28,889 bases of DNA. Origin: JBHIDQ01 sp046760155. Lineage in GTDB: Bacteria; Chloroflexota; Dehalococcoidia; Dehalococcoidales; RBG-16-60-22. Positions within the stretch are counted from its first letter, which is position 1, and every line of letters begins with the position of its first letter. Location: contig JBHIDQ010000007.1 of the NCBI GenBank assembly GCA_046760155.1, positions 1 to 28,889 of the forward strand, written 5' to 3'. The notes beneath the pieces were generated by a model. The model saw only the letters and a list, made by a program, of their open reading frames with translations, did not search any database and had not been told where the DNA came from. The translations under genes were made by a program, and so were the position numbers. Positions 1 through 7,260 of this stretch are shown here, one piece after another.

Positions 1-53
1 GCGGGAACAACGGTTTTCAAGACCGCCTCCATAGTCCACTCGGACACCCCTCC
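1..53 (-). tRNA. tRNA-Ser (anticodon UGA), 5' part only
   Basis: Reading the minus strand from position 53, the sequence begins GGAGGGGTGTCCGAGTGG, the usual start of a bacterial serine tRNA (acceptor strand plus D arm). An anticodon stem follows with arms CGGT/ACCG around the 7-nt loop CTTGAAA (plus positions 15-21), giving anticodon TGA. The variable arm, T arm and 3' acceptor lie beyond the window start, so this is a cut by the window and not a pseudogene. The tRNA begins 2 nt after the serS stop codon on the same strand, so it is probably released from a serS-tRNA transcript. Confidence 0.9.
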
Positions 54-55
54 AG

Positions 56-1303
56 CTACCTTATCACCTTCTCCCCCACCAACGGCTGCAGCACTTCGGG
101 GACTAGAATGCTGCCGTCGGCTTGCTGGTAGTTCTCCATTATCGCAATCATCACCCTGGGTAGTGCTAGTCCGGAGCCGTTCAGGGTATGGACGTACTGG
201 GGCTTGCTCTCCGGGGTGGGGCGATAGCGGATATTGGCTCGGCGAGCCTGAAAATCGGTGCAGTTGGAGCAGGAACTTACCTCCAGCCACTCCTCACAGC
301 CGGGAGCCCACATCTCAATGTCATAGGACTTGGCCGAGGCGAAGCCCAGCTCATTGGTGTTGAGCAATGAAACGCGGTAGTGCAGTCCCAGTTGCTGGCA
401 GACATCTTCGGCGTCTTTCAACATTTTCTCCAGCTCATCATAGGAAGCCTCCGGCTCGCTGAATTTATAAAGCTCGACCTTGTCAAACTGGTGACCCCGC
501 TTGAGGCCACGGGTATCCTTTCCTGCCGACATTTTTTCCCGCCGGAAACAGGCGGTGTAGGCGACGTAATTAAAGGGTAAAACTCCCGACGGTATAATTT
601 CATCACGGTGCAGGTTGGTCAGTGGCACTTCCGCCGTGGGCACGAACCAGAAATCATCTTCCTCGTCGTGGTACAGGTTGTCGGCAAATTTGGGCAGGTT
701 GCTCGAACCGACCATGCACTCCCGCTTGACCATGAATGGCGGATAGATTTCCTGATAACCGTGCTTCTTGATGTGCAGGTCGAGCATGAACCAGATGAGG
801 GCTCGCTGTAATCGGGCGCCCAGTCCCTTGAGGACATAGAAGCGGGTGCCTGATAGCTTGACTCCTCTTTCAAAGTCGATGATGCCCAGCGATTCACCGA
901 GTTTCCAGTGGGGGGCTGGCGAAAAGCTGAAGGTTTTCGGCTCTCCCCAGGTGCGCACCACCACATTATCCTCATCCCCGACGCCAACGGGAACTGTGGG
1001 GTGGGGTACGTTGGGCACCTGCAATAAAAGTTCTTCCAGCTGGCTATCCAGTGATTTAACCTCTTCTTCAAAATCTCGTATCATGGCCCGCAGGTCACGG
1101 GCTTCTTCAGCGGTTGCTTTGTCCGTTTTTCTTTCCCGGGCTGTCTCCTTGCGGGTGTGCCGCAGACTTTCCAGCTCAAGAATTTTCTGGCGGCGCTCGG
1201 CATCAAGCTGTAAGATTTCATCCACCGGGGCACTATCCCGGCGCTTCTTTAGAGCTTCCTGCACTTGGTTGGTATTCTCACGGATAAATCTCAGGTCAAG
1301 CAT
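56..1303 (-). CDS. serS: Serine--tRNA ligase (SerRS)
   Basis: Charges tRNA-Ser, and tRNA-Sec where present, with serine in the cytoplasm using ATP. The 415 residues match the usual bacterial length. The N-terminal ~110 residues are the long antiparallel coiled-coil arm that grips the tRNA-Ser variable arm, rich in E, K and R. The class II catalytic domain follows, with TAEVPLTNLH, motif 2 (FRREKMSAGKDTRGLKRGHQ) and motif 3 near the C-terminus (GSGLALPRVMIAIMENYQ). The start is an ATG at 1303 preceded by AAGGGG at a good distance. Its cognate tRNA-Ser(UGA) lies 2 nt downstream. A recombinase remnant ends only 57 nt upstream, so any native promoter must be compact or transcription must come from further up. 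No residue loss is evident. Confidence 0.97.
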   Translation of the reverse strand: MLDLRFIRENTNQVQEALKKRRDSAPVDEILQLDAERRQKILELESLRHTRKETARERKTDKATAEEARDLRAMIRDFEEEVKSLDSQLEELLLQVPNVPHPTVPVGVGDEDNVVVRTWGEPKTFSFSPAPHWKLGESLGIIDFERGVKLSGTRFYVLKGLGARLQRALIWFMLDLHIKKHGYQEIYPPFMVKRECMVGSSNLPKFADNLYHDEEDDFWFVPTAEVPLTNLHRDEIIPSGVLPFNYVAYTACFRREKMSAGKDTRGLKRGHQFDKVELYKFSEPEASYDELEKMLKDAEDVCQQLGLHYRVSLLNTNELGFASAKSYDIEMWAPGCEEWLEVSSCSNCTDFQARRANIRYRPTPESKPQYVHTLNGSGLALPRVMIAIMENYQQADGSILVPEVLQPLVGEKVIR

Positions 1304-1318
1304 GAGTTTCCCCTTTAG

Positions 1319-1333
1319 TGATAATTTTTATCA
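1319..1333. repeat. Small inverted repeat upstream of serS
   Basis: TGATAA-ttt-TTATCA, with perfect 6-bp arms, lies 16-30 nt upstream of the serS start. It is A/T-rich and may be a weak operator or part of a promoter region. No T-box elements (specifier loop, T-box sequence) are visible here, and the space is too small for one. Confidence 0.35.
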
Positions 1334-1360
1334 ACCTCACCCCCTTTGTCCCCCTCTCCT

Positions 1361-2515
1361 TCAGCCGTGGTGTGCAAAAGGTATAACTCCTACCGTCTCC
1401 TCAGACAGGCTGTTGGGGGGCATAGGAATAGTATAATGCATCTTGACTTCTGAGTCACCCACCTCGATCCTTTCTACAAAGGACTTGAGGAAGATTCTTT
1501 GTTCAGTGATGGATGACTTTGCCAACAGGTCTCTCATGTCATTGATATATTCTCTTACCACCTCGGGATCGGCCATGTCCGCAGCCTGGTAATGTAAAAT
1601 TTCCTCCGCCTCAGCTTTTGCCTGCTGCAGCTCCTCCTTCTTCTGGAAGAGGGCCTGTATTCTGGGAGCAAGGACTCCACCTTTAAAATCTCCCGTCTCA
1701 AGAGCTTCATAAAGCTTGCCCAACCTGCTATCCACCTCAGCAATCTGAGTCTCGAGGAGCTTTAGCCTCTCCGTCCCCTCAGCACAAGTCTGAACCAGCT
1801 CTTCATTGGTCAGCTTAACCAGTTCCTCCAGATTCTCCTCGGTAAGTATATAGCCTTTAACGCGGTCGATGACAAACTGCTCCACCCTATCCTTGCGCAG
1901 AACAGGCGATGGGCATGTCTCCCTGCCCTTTCTGCGAGCGTTACCACACATATAGTACCGGTAGTGGTAGCCACCTCTGTGGCCGACCATAGCTGCCCCA
2001 CACCTACTACAGCGCATAATGCCGCTCAGAAGATAGGGACTATTTATCTCCCTCGGGTGAATAACCCGAGGTGCTCGCTTTGCCAGTGTGGTCTGTGCGT
2101 GTTGAAAGGTCCGTTGGTCAACAATAGCAGACCAAGCACCCTCTGTCCGCACAAGACCCTCGCTAAGTCGACGGCGATTCCTTGCCCTTTTACCCCATAC
2201 CAGCACGCCGGCGTAGGCCTCGTTGTGCAGGATTTTCTCAACTGAGGTTGCTCCCCACTTATTCCCCGTTCTGGAGTCACAACCATCAGCGTTAAGTCCC
2301 CGGGCGATGGCCTTCAGCCCTTTCCCTTCAAGACATTCCCTGAAGATACGCTGGACGATGGGTGCTGTCTTGGGATCGGTCTCAAGTGTGGTCCTTGATG
2401 TAGGTCCGTCCTGCACCTTCACCCTCACATATCCATAGGGAGCTCTACCGCCATTATAGAAGCCTCGACCGGCGTTCTCTCGTTGCCCTCTCAGTACATC
2501 CTGAGCCCGCTTGGC
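1361..2515 (-). pseudogene. Large serine recombinase remnant lacking the catalytic domain
   Basis: The open frame runs from just after a TAA at 2516-2518 down to 1361. It begins AQDVLRGQRENAGRGFYNGG, then RAPYGY, the linker found in large serine recombinases just after the resolvase catalytic domain. It continues through the Recombinase domain, a Cys-rich zinc ribbon (CSRCGAAM...CGNARRKGRETC), and a long coiled-coil-like helix, and ends with FVERIEV. The entire N-terminal resolvase domain with the nucleophilic serine is missing. A GTG at 2428 could start a 355-residue product, but with no catalytic serine it could at most bind DNA. Its 5' edge coincides with the 3' end of the neighbouring restriction-methylase gene, suggesting a deletion or insertion junction. 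It probably belonged to a phage or integrative element that carried the adjacent defence genes. Confidence 0.8.
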
Positions 2516-4884
2516 TTATCTTCCATCGGCAATACCACTAGGCTCAGCTCAGTATAGCCGAACGGCAGCAGTTGCCTTCCCAGTATGGTGGCATAGAGGT
2601 ATTGAGCCTCGACCTCGCCTTCAAGATGGATGTTCTGCCATGGTTTCTTGGCAGTTCTTTGCGCTTCGGGGTGGGTTTCAATGGCAGGTTTAGCCTGATT
2701 GATTCCAAAGGCACTGGCAACGGGTTGGACAAACCACAGACTGCGCGGCACAATGGTAGCACCCTCTTTTATTTGTTTAAGGTATGTGCTGGGCTCAAGC
2801 GCGGGTGGAAATATTTTGTCTGCCGACTTCTGCTTCGTAGCAGCCTTTAGGTCAGCTTTTGCCGTTGACCACCCGACATTCTTACTGGTTAGTTCACCCT
2901 TCAGCATCTTCACTGCCACCTTTTCTACCTGTCCATGTTTCTTGGCAATCAAGACACACGCAGGAACATTGAAAAGCGGTGATACCTCCTCAACATCCAG
3001 AAGTTTTTCTAGTTGTGTAGGCGGAAGCTGGTAACCCTGAAGGAATTCCTGAAAGCGTTTGTGCTGCTTGGCACCGGTAAGCACACTACGAGGCATTACA
3101 AAAGCGATAATGCCATCCTTTTTCAAGTAGGCATCGGTGGACAAAACGAAAAACAGCGTTGCCAGTTCCATGTGCGTAAAGAGCTTGACCTCTTTCTTGC
3201 CAAGTAGACCATAAGAAAAAGTCAGCCTTTTGACCTGTGCCTGATACTCTGGTTCTGTGATGTAACGGTACGAAAGCCACGGTGGATTGCCGGCTATGAT
3301 ATCAAAGGGATATCGGCGCAAGTAGGCGGGACGGTAGTAATTCTTCAAAATAAATGTCCAAATGGTATCACGCTTCTCCCTCACCAGCTTTCTCATCAGT
3401 TTCAGATTGCCCCGCCAGAGGTATACCCAGTCCTGATAACCCTGGCTTTCTAATTGTGACGAAAAGCCATCTAAAGCCACATCCGCGTCACCACCTGTGT
3501 ACTGGCTTAACTCGTCAATCACTCTATCTAGAGAGGCGGGATGCTCCGCCATACTGGTAGGAATATGGAAATAATCCTTACCACCTGTGGAAATATCAAC
3601 CATTTGCCCCCCGGATGGGCTGACACCTTCAAGGGAGTTAGCCATGTATACCGGTATAACCACAGCCTTTGTGTAGACTGCTAAGTCGGGAATCAGAGCC
3701 AGAACGTAGTTAACCTTGCTGATGGTGACCGCCAGTGGATGCACGTCAACGCCGACAATGTTCTGCAGAGCCTCGTCCACAAGTGTTGCGCCTTTGAGAC
3801 CCTGTTCCCTGAGTAACCGTATGGCGGTAAAGAGGAATGTGCCTGAGCCACAGGCCGGGTCAAGCAGTCTCTTGCCCCTGCCAAAGTCTGCTTCTCGCAA
3901 GGTCAATTCAACTAGCCAGTCCGGAGTATACACTTCACCCAGGTCGTGCTTTGTCTCGCGGTCAACCAGATTTTCATAGAGTTCTTTGAGTAAGTCCTCA
4001 TCCACCTTGGTAAGGTCATAAACTGCCAGGTGTTGGGCAAGCCCTCGAAGGAGCTCAAGCGCCTCTTTTTCTAAGGATGGGGCTAACACCCAGCAGAAAA
4101 AGTCCTCCTCGGCAAGGTTAGGCAGGTTGGTAAAGGCTCTGCCAGTAATGATTTCTGAGAGCTGTTGCCCCTTCGGACGCTTCTTGAACAGAGCTATATA
4201 AGCGAGTAGCTTCACCAATATGGAGAGGTAGGTATGGCGCAGGAAAAGCTCGTTCCGGGCAACGCTATGACCATAAGCTTTAGCCAGTAGCTTGTCCCAC
4301 TCGTTAAACTTCACCTGGCACGAAGGGTCTTGCTTCGCCGAAGCTAATATGCGGTTGAGACTGCGTAAAGAGGAATTGAAGACTGGACTAGTATCGCCAA
4401 ACCTTTTCACAACATCTTGCGAGGTGGGTGCCAGCTCCTTTTCCGAGAATAGAAAGGCGTCAAACCAGAGGAATGCATCCTCTATGGGGAGCCTTTCCAG
4501 ATTGACTTCATCTATTTTTACCAGACCGTCGTCTTGAAGGAGATAAGCCTCAAATATAAGGCCATCGGTAAGCACTCCGAAGAAGACTTGTTTATTGCCG
4601 AGGGAACGAAGGTAGCGTTCTAGTTCCTCTTTACCTTTGTCCCTTTCTATCCTGAGGTCACGCTTGAATTCAAAAACAATGTCCTGGTAGAGGGCATCAA
4701 TGCTGCCTCTCAGCGTGGCTCCTTTTATACCCTTTTCGAGTTCAACATCTATGGGGTCAACGTTAAAGCTCTTTCTGGCAAAGTCAATAAAGACTGAGCG
4801 GAGATAGTCGTGAGAAGCTCCTCTACTCTTGGCTTCCCGAATAGCTGAGAGATAATCGTTAAAATAGTTTTCAAAAGGCTGCAA
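2491..4884 (-). CDS. Type IIG-like restriction endonuclease/N6-adenine methyltransferase, probably C-terminally truncated
   Basis: A 797-residue fused restriction-modification protein. The N-terminus carries a PD-(D/E)xK-like nuclease signature: D63 in GSIDALYQ, then E72-F-K74 in VFEFKRD. A helical linker leads to the methylase with LGEVYTPDWLVELTL, motif I LLDPACGSGTFLF (D342 onward) and motif IV NPPW at 533-536, the signature of adenine-N6 methylation. The C-terminal region should hold target recognition, but the protein stops at EDKPSGLRMY, exactly where the frame of the recombinase remnant begins, so the end is probably lost. The likely start is TTG at 4884 behind GGGAG. The AbrB-like antitoxin gene lies 32 nt upstream on the same strand, so the three genes may be cotranscribed. 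Whether it still cuts or methylates cannot be told from sequence. Confidence 0.8.
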   Translation of the reverse strand: MQPFENYFNDYLSAIREAKSRGASHDYLRSVFIDFARKSFNVDPIDVELEKGIKGATLRGSIDALYQDIVFEFKRDLRIERDKGKEELERYLRSLGNKQVFFGVLTDGLIFEAYLLQDDGLVKIDEVNLERLPIEDAFLWFDAFLFSEKELAPTSQDVVKRFGDTSPVFNSSLRSLNRILASAKQDPSCQVKFNEWDKLLAKAYGHSVARNELFLRHTYLSILVKLLAYIALFKKRPKGQQLSEIITGRAFTNLPNLAEEDFFCWVLAPSLEKEALELLRGLAQHLAVYDLTKVDEDLLKELYENLVDRETKHDLGEVYTPDWLVELTLREADFGRGKRLLDPACGSGTFLFTAIRLLREQGLKGATLVDEALQNIVGVDVHPLAVTISKVNYVLALIPDLAVYTKAVVIPVYMANSLEGVSPSGGQMVDISTGGKDYFHIPTSMAEHPASLDRVIDELSQYTGGDADVALDGFSSQLESQGYQDWVYLWRGNLKLMRKLVREKRDTIWTFILKNYYRPAYLRRYPFDIIAGNPPWLSYRYITEPEYQAQVKRLTFSYGLLGKKEVKLFTHMELATLFFVLSTDAYLKKDGIIAFVMPRSVLTGAKQHKRFQEFLQGYQLPPTQLEKLLDVEEVSPLFNVPACVLIAKKHGQVEKVAVKMLKGELTSKNVGWSTAKADLKAATKQKSADKIFPPALEPSTYLKQIKEGATIVPRSLWFVQPVASAFGINQAKPAIETHPEAQRTAKKPWQNIHLEGEVEAQYLYATILGRQLLPFGYTELSLVVLPMEDKPSGLRMY

Positions 4885-4916
4885 TCCCGGCTCCCTTGAA
4901 CTGACTTAAGTTACTT

Positions 4917-5192
4917 TTATTCCTTGTCTAGGTCCTTGATAAGCTCATCGACCGAGGCAAAAGTCTTCACTCGCCCAGCCTTGATGTCTTCATCAGCCTC
5001 CTTCTCATCCTCTTGCCACCTCTTTGTCCAAAAGTAAGCCTGATTCTTATCCACCAGCTTCTTCGGCATCAACACCGCTTTCTCGTCTTCTACCTCAATT
5101 TCTACGAGGTCCCCCTCCTCAATTCCCAGCCGCTTACGTACAGATGCTGGCAGGGTAATCTGTCCGTGTCTGGTAACCTTGCTCGTTGGCAT
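4917..5192 (-). CDS. AbrB/MazE-type antitoxin (SpoVT-AbrB fold)
   Basis: A 91-residue protein whose first half is a swapped-hairpin AbrB DNA-binding domain: SKVTRHGQITLPASVRKRLG followed by IEEGDLVEIEVED. The acidic, charged C-terminal half (WQEDEKEADEDIKAG) is the kind of flexible tail that wraps and neutralises a toxin. The ATG at 5192 is chosen because AGGAGG (5201-5206) lies 8 nt upstream of it; the earlier ATG at 5198 would be too close. It follows the RelE-like toxin gene by 12 nt, and the toxin stop codon sits inside this ribosome site, so the two are translationally coupled. By analogy with such pairs it probably represses its own promoter through the palindrome at 5519-5537. Confidence 0.85.
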   Translation of the reverse strand: MPTSKVTRHGQITLPASVRKRLGIEEGDLVEIEVEDEKAVLMPKKLVDKNQAYFWTKRWQEDEKEADEDIKAGRVKTFASVDELIKDLDKE

Positions 5193-5204
5193 TCCCATCA
5201 CCTC

Positions 5205-5465
5205 CTATGGTCGCTCCAGTGTCTCATCGTGACGCCCAATATTGCGCAGCATAATAGTATCCCCTTCAATCTCGAAAGTCATCCTAAGTGAACGACTCAC
5301 CCTGGCTTCCCAGATATGCTCAACCCCCTGCATTTTCTTTACTCTGAGGGCAGGATACCGCAGGTCTGCTGCCAGATTCTTCAAAGCCTTCCGTGCCAGG
5401 TCTTTCTCCTCTTCGGTCAATTCCTTCCAGGCCTTCTTGAATCTGGCCGTCCGGGTAATCTTCAC
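5205..5465 (-). CDS. RelE/ParE-superfamily toxin
   Basis: An 86-residue basic protein with the RelE-like pattern: N-terminal helices (FKKAWKELTEEEKDLARKAL), then a beta sheet with VEHIWEARVSRSLRMTFEIE and a terminal RNIGRHDETLERP. In related toxins the Arg-rich strands and a late His serve ribosome-dependent mRNA cleavage. Whether this one cuts RNA or hits another target is inference. The start is probably a GTG at 5465 after GAGGG. The toxin precedes the antitoxin, the reverse of the classical order but common for pairs with an AbrB or Xre partner. Its promoter at 5496-5524 and the operator-like palindrome lie directly upstream. Confidence 0.83.
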   Translation of the reverse strand: MKITRTARFKKAWKELTEEEKDLARKALKNLAADLRYPALRVKKMQGVEHIWEARVSRSLRMTFEIEGDTIMLRNIGRHDETLERP

Positions 5466-5495
5466 TACTGCCCTCTTCGTGTATCTTACGAGATT

Positions 5496-5524
5496 ACTAT
5501 ATTACTATTAGATAAAGGTGTCAA
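5496..5524 (-). promoter_or_regulatory. Promoter of the toxin-antitoxin-R-M operon
   Basis: On the minus strand TTGACA (plus 5519-5524) is followed after exactly 17 bp by TATAGT (plus 5496-5501), 31 bp upstream of the relE-like start. The -35 box matches the consensus perfectly. It overlaps the palindrome at 5519-5537. Confidence 0.75.
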
Positions 5525-5537
5525 GCATCGCTTGACA
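5519..5537. promoter_or_regulatory. Palindromic operator candidate for the toxin-antitoxin pair
   Basis: TGTCAAGC-ATC-GCTTGACA is a perfect inverted repeat with 8-bp arms and a 3-bp centre. One arm contains the -35 box of the minus-strand promoter, so a dimeric repressor bound here would block RNA polymerase. The AbrB-like antitoxin, alone or with the toxin, is the obvious candidate. The assignment rests on position and symmetry only. Confidence 0.6.
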
Positions 5538-5610
5538 TTAAACGATTCGTCATGTTGTTCAATTGATAGAACTCGAGCCGACGATTGTTGGCGTATCTAT
5601 TCAGACTCCC

Positions 5611-5639
5611 TTGACAAAGGCTAATAGCCACGCTATATT
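5611..5639 (+). promoter_or_regulatory. Promoter of the PadR-membrane protein pair
   Basis: TTGACA (5611-5616), a 17-bp spacer and TATATT (5634-5639), 28 bp before the padR-like start. Near-consensus sigma-70 type. No clear ATGT...ACAT PadR operator is seen around it. Confidence 0.75.
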
Positions 5640-5667
5640 GAGAGCATAGGAAGGCGAGGTAACTGGC

Positions 5668-6021
5668 ATGCGAGGTATTGAGTCAGAGTATCTACCAGAC
5701 TTGTTACGAGGAAACACCGAAGCACTACTCCTTTTTCTGGTGAACGAACTGGAACATGCCTATGGCTATCAGCTCATAAAAGAGATAGGACGAAAAAGCG
5801 AGGGTTTCTTCCACTTCAAAGAGGGAACGGTGTACCCGGCACTCCGCAAGCTGGAAAATGACGGGCTTCTTCAAGGCGAGTGGCAAGAAACGCCGAGCGG
5901 ACAAGAAAGACGCTATTACCGGGTAACCGAGAAGGGCAAAGAGGTTCTAAAGAAGAAGCTAGCCGTGTGGCAGAGCTTTAGCACCGCTATGAATCTCATC
6001 TTCAAGCCTGCCAAGCCATAA
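5668..6021 (+). CDS. PadR-family transcriptional regulator
   Basis: A 117-residue winged-helix repressor. The PadR fold is plain: LLRGNTEALLLFLVNELEHA, GYQLIKEIG, then the recognition region (FKEGTVYPALRKLENDGLL), the wing (EWQETPSGQERRYYRVTEKG) and a C-terminal helix for dimerisation. PadR proteins usually act as ligand-responsive repressors of neighbouring membrane or transport genes. The ATG start is preceded by GAGG at about 9 nt. The downstream gene starts 12 nt after the stop and carries a permease-prefix-type domain, a classic PadR companion. The pair probably regulates itself from the promoter at 5611-5639; the signal sensed is unknown. Confidence 0.93.
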   Translation: MRGIESEYLPDLLRGNTEALLLFLVNELEHAYGYQLIKEIGRKSEGFFHFKEGTVYPALRKLENDGLLQGEWQETPSGQERRYYRVTEKGKEVLKKKLAVWQSFSTAMNLIFKPAKP

Positions 6022-6033
6022 GGGGGCTGTAGA

Positions 6034-7035
6034 ATGTTGCCTGAGGTTAGGGAATACTTAGAGGATGTCAGGTCACATCTTCATCTGGACTCTGCGACAG
6101 AAAGGCAGATTATAAGTGAGCTGCACTCCTATTTCCAGGAGAAAGTGGCGGAACTAGAGGACAAAGGCGTTTCCGAAAGAGACGCAACAAGAGAAGCTAT
6201 TAAGTCTTTTGGACGGCCGAGGGTACTGGCTCGACTGATGTACGAGGCGTACAGCAAGGGGAGCCGAACTGAGGCCTTTTTGTCATCCCTGCCCCATCTT
6301 ATTGTTGCCGGGTTGTTTATGTCCCATCTCTGGCGACATCCTATTTTAGCGCCAATTGCCTTTGCTTCAATCGTTTGTGTGACCTTGTATGGGTGGTGGC
6401 ACGGCAAGCCAAATTGGCTATATTCGTGGATTGGCTACTCTCTACTGCCGCTTCTCATTGGCGGGTATGCATCTCGCCCTGCCCTTGAGCAAACGTTTTC
6501 TTTTCTTCTGGGAAGAAGCGAGTCTTTTCCTAGCATCTGGGTGTTGTTGTCGATTGTTGCGCTTTTCTCGTTTTCTCTCTGGATTATCATCAGGACGACC
6601 ATACGGGTGCTGAAAAGAGACTGGATTCTAGCCTCGCTGATGCTTGTTCCCCTGCCCATTCTGGGGAGTTGGCTGTTTAATGTCGAGCAGTTGGGCAGCT
6701 TGTTCCAAGCCAGTCGTCTCGAGCTCTATCAATGGGACGCTCTGATGGCTTCGGTTCTTATACTGCTCGCCGCAGCATCGGCAATATTCATACGGTTACG
6801 GAAGCGAATACTCAAGGCGGGGGCGTTAATTATACTGGGCGTAATCGCCGGGACCATAGCCGGTCATATTCTTTGGGGTGATCCCGGCTTTCTTGGGCTT
6901 CTGGCAAGCGCTTTCCTTATGCTTCTATTCCTGCTCGGGCCAGCTCTTCTTGAAGCTAAAATCGGCCACGGTGAACTTAAGGGAGAAACCTGGTGGTCAG
7001 GTGAGTGGGTTCAGCATCCTTCAACAGTAAAATAA
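6034..7035 (+). CDS. Multi-pass membrane protein with N-terminal permease-prefix/HAAS-like domain
   Basis: 333 residues. The first ~75 (EVREYLEDVRSHLHL, ISELHSYFQEKVAELEDKG, DATREAIKSFGRPRVLARLM) form the helical, charged domain commonly found in the protein encoded next to PadR regulators. The rest has about seven or eight hydrophobic segments, from PHLIVAGLFMSH at ~85 to FLGLLASAFLMLLFLLGPALL near the C-terminus, so it lies in the cytoplasmic membrane. No ATPase or transport signature is visible. It is coupled to padR by a 12-nt gap with a G-rich ribosome site. It could sense envelope stress and hold or release the PadR partner; that is an inference from the family pairing. Confidence 0.75.
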   Translation: MLPEVREYLEDVRSHLHLDSATERQIISELHSYFQEKVAELEDKGVSERDATREAIKSFGRPRVLARLMYEAYSKGSRTEAFLSSLPHLIVAGLFMSHLWRHPILAPIAFASIVCVTLYGWWHGKPNWLYSWIGYSLLPLLIGGYASRPALEQTFSFLLGRSESFPSIWVLLSIVALFSFSLWIIIRTTIRVLKRDWILASLMLVPLPILGSWLFNVEQLGSLFQASRLELYQWDALMASVLILLAAASAIFIRLRKRILKAGALIILGVIAGTIAGHILWGDPGFLGLLASAFLMLLFLLGPALLEAKIGHGELKGETWWSGEWVQHPSTVK

Positions 7036-7095
7036 GTAAGCAAATTTTTACTTATCATCCACAGCATCTTTGCCATCTGAATTCTTTTAGAATTC
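7032..7095 (+). terminator. Two A/T-rich stem-loops after the membrane protein gene
   Basis: ATAAGTAA (7032-7039) pairs with TTACTTAT (7048-7055), overlapping the stop codon. GAATTCT (7079-7085) pairs with AGAATTC (7089-7095) and is followed by TTCTT. Both stems are weak and lack a long U tract, so they may slow or end transcription but are not textbook terminators. The rest of 7036-7245 holds only the promoter and leader listed next. Confidence 0.35.
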
Positions 7096-7164
7096 TTCTT
7101 GCCACGCAACCTTAATCCCTCTCAGCTTTAACTCTTCGTTTATCTAAAAATTGCTTGTTGCCTC

Positions 7165-7193
7165 TTGACAAAGAAGTACCATAGTTGTATGAT
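7165..7193 (+). promoter_or_regulatory. Promoter of the isoprenoid-hopanoid operon
   Basis: TTGACA (7165-7170), exactly 17 bp, then TATGAT (7188-7193). This is a strong sigma-70-type promoter, 67 bp upstream of the chosen dxs start, with transcription expected from about 7200. No other comparable promoter was found before the end of the operon, and the following genes are packed or overlapping. Confidence 0.8.
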
Positions 7194-7204
7194 TACCTCG
7201 TCTG

Positions 7205-7232
7205 CCGATGCATAGAGAGCCTATGCTATCGG
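7205..7232 (+). promoter_or_regulatory. 5'-terminal leader hairpin of the hopanoid operon
   Basis: CCGAT-GCATAG (7205-7215) pairs with CTATGC-t-ATCGG (7221-7232), an 11-bp stem with one bulged T and loop AGAGC. It starts only about 5 nt after the predicted transcription start. There is no U tract, so termination is unlikely. Such 5' hairpins usually protect long mRNAs from decay or bind a regulator. Confidence 0.6.
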
Positions 7233-7260
7233 ATGCCAATGCTTCTTGGAGGTGGTCTCT

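Noticed and set aside
1..53. Plus-strand reading as a selenocysteine tRNA (loop TTTCAAG gives anticodon TCA)
   Set aside because: The minus strand gives a proper tRNA-Ser 5' end, D arm and anticodon UGA next to serS; the plus strand lacks a T arm after the anticodon stem.
163..1436. Long open frames on the plus strand across serS
   Set aside because: They are antisense shadows of the conserved serS reading frame with no ribosome sites or family features.
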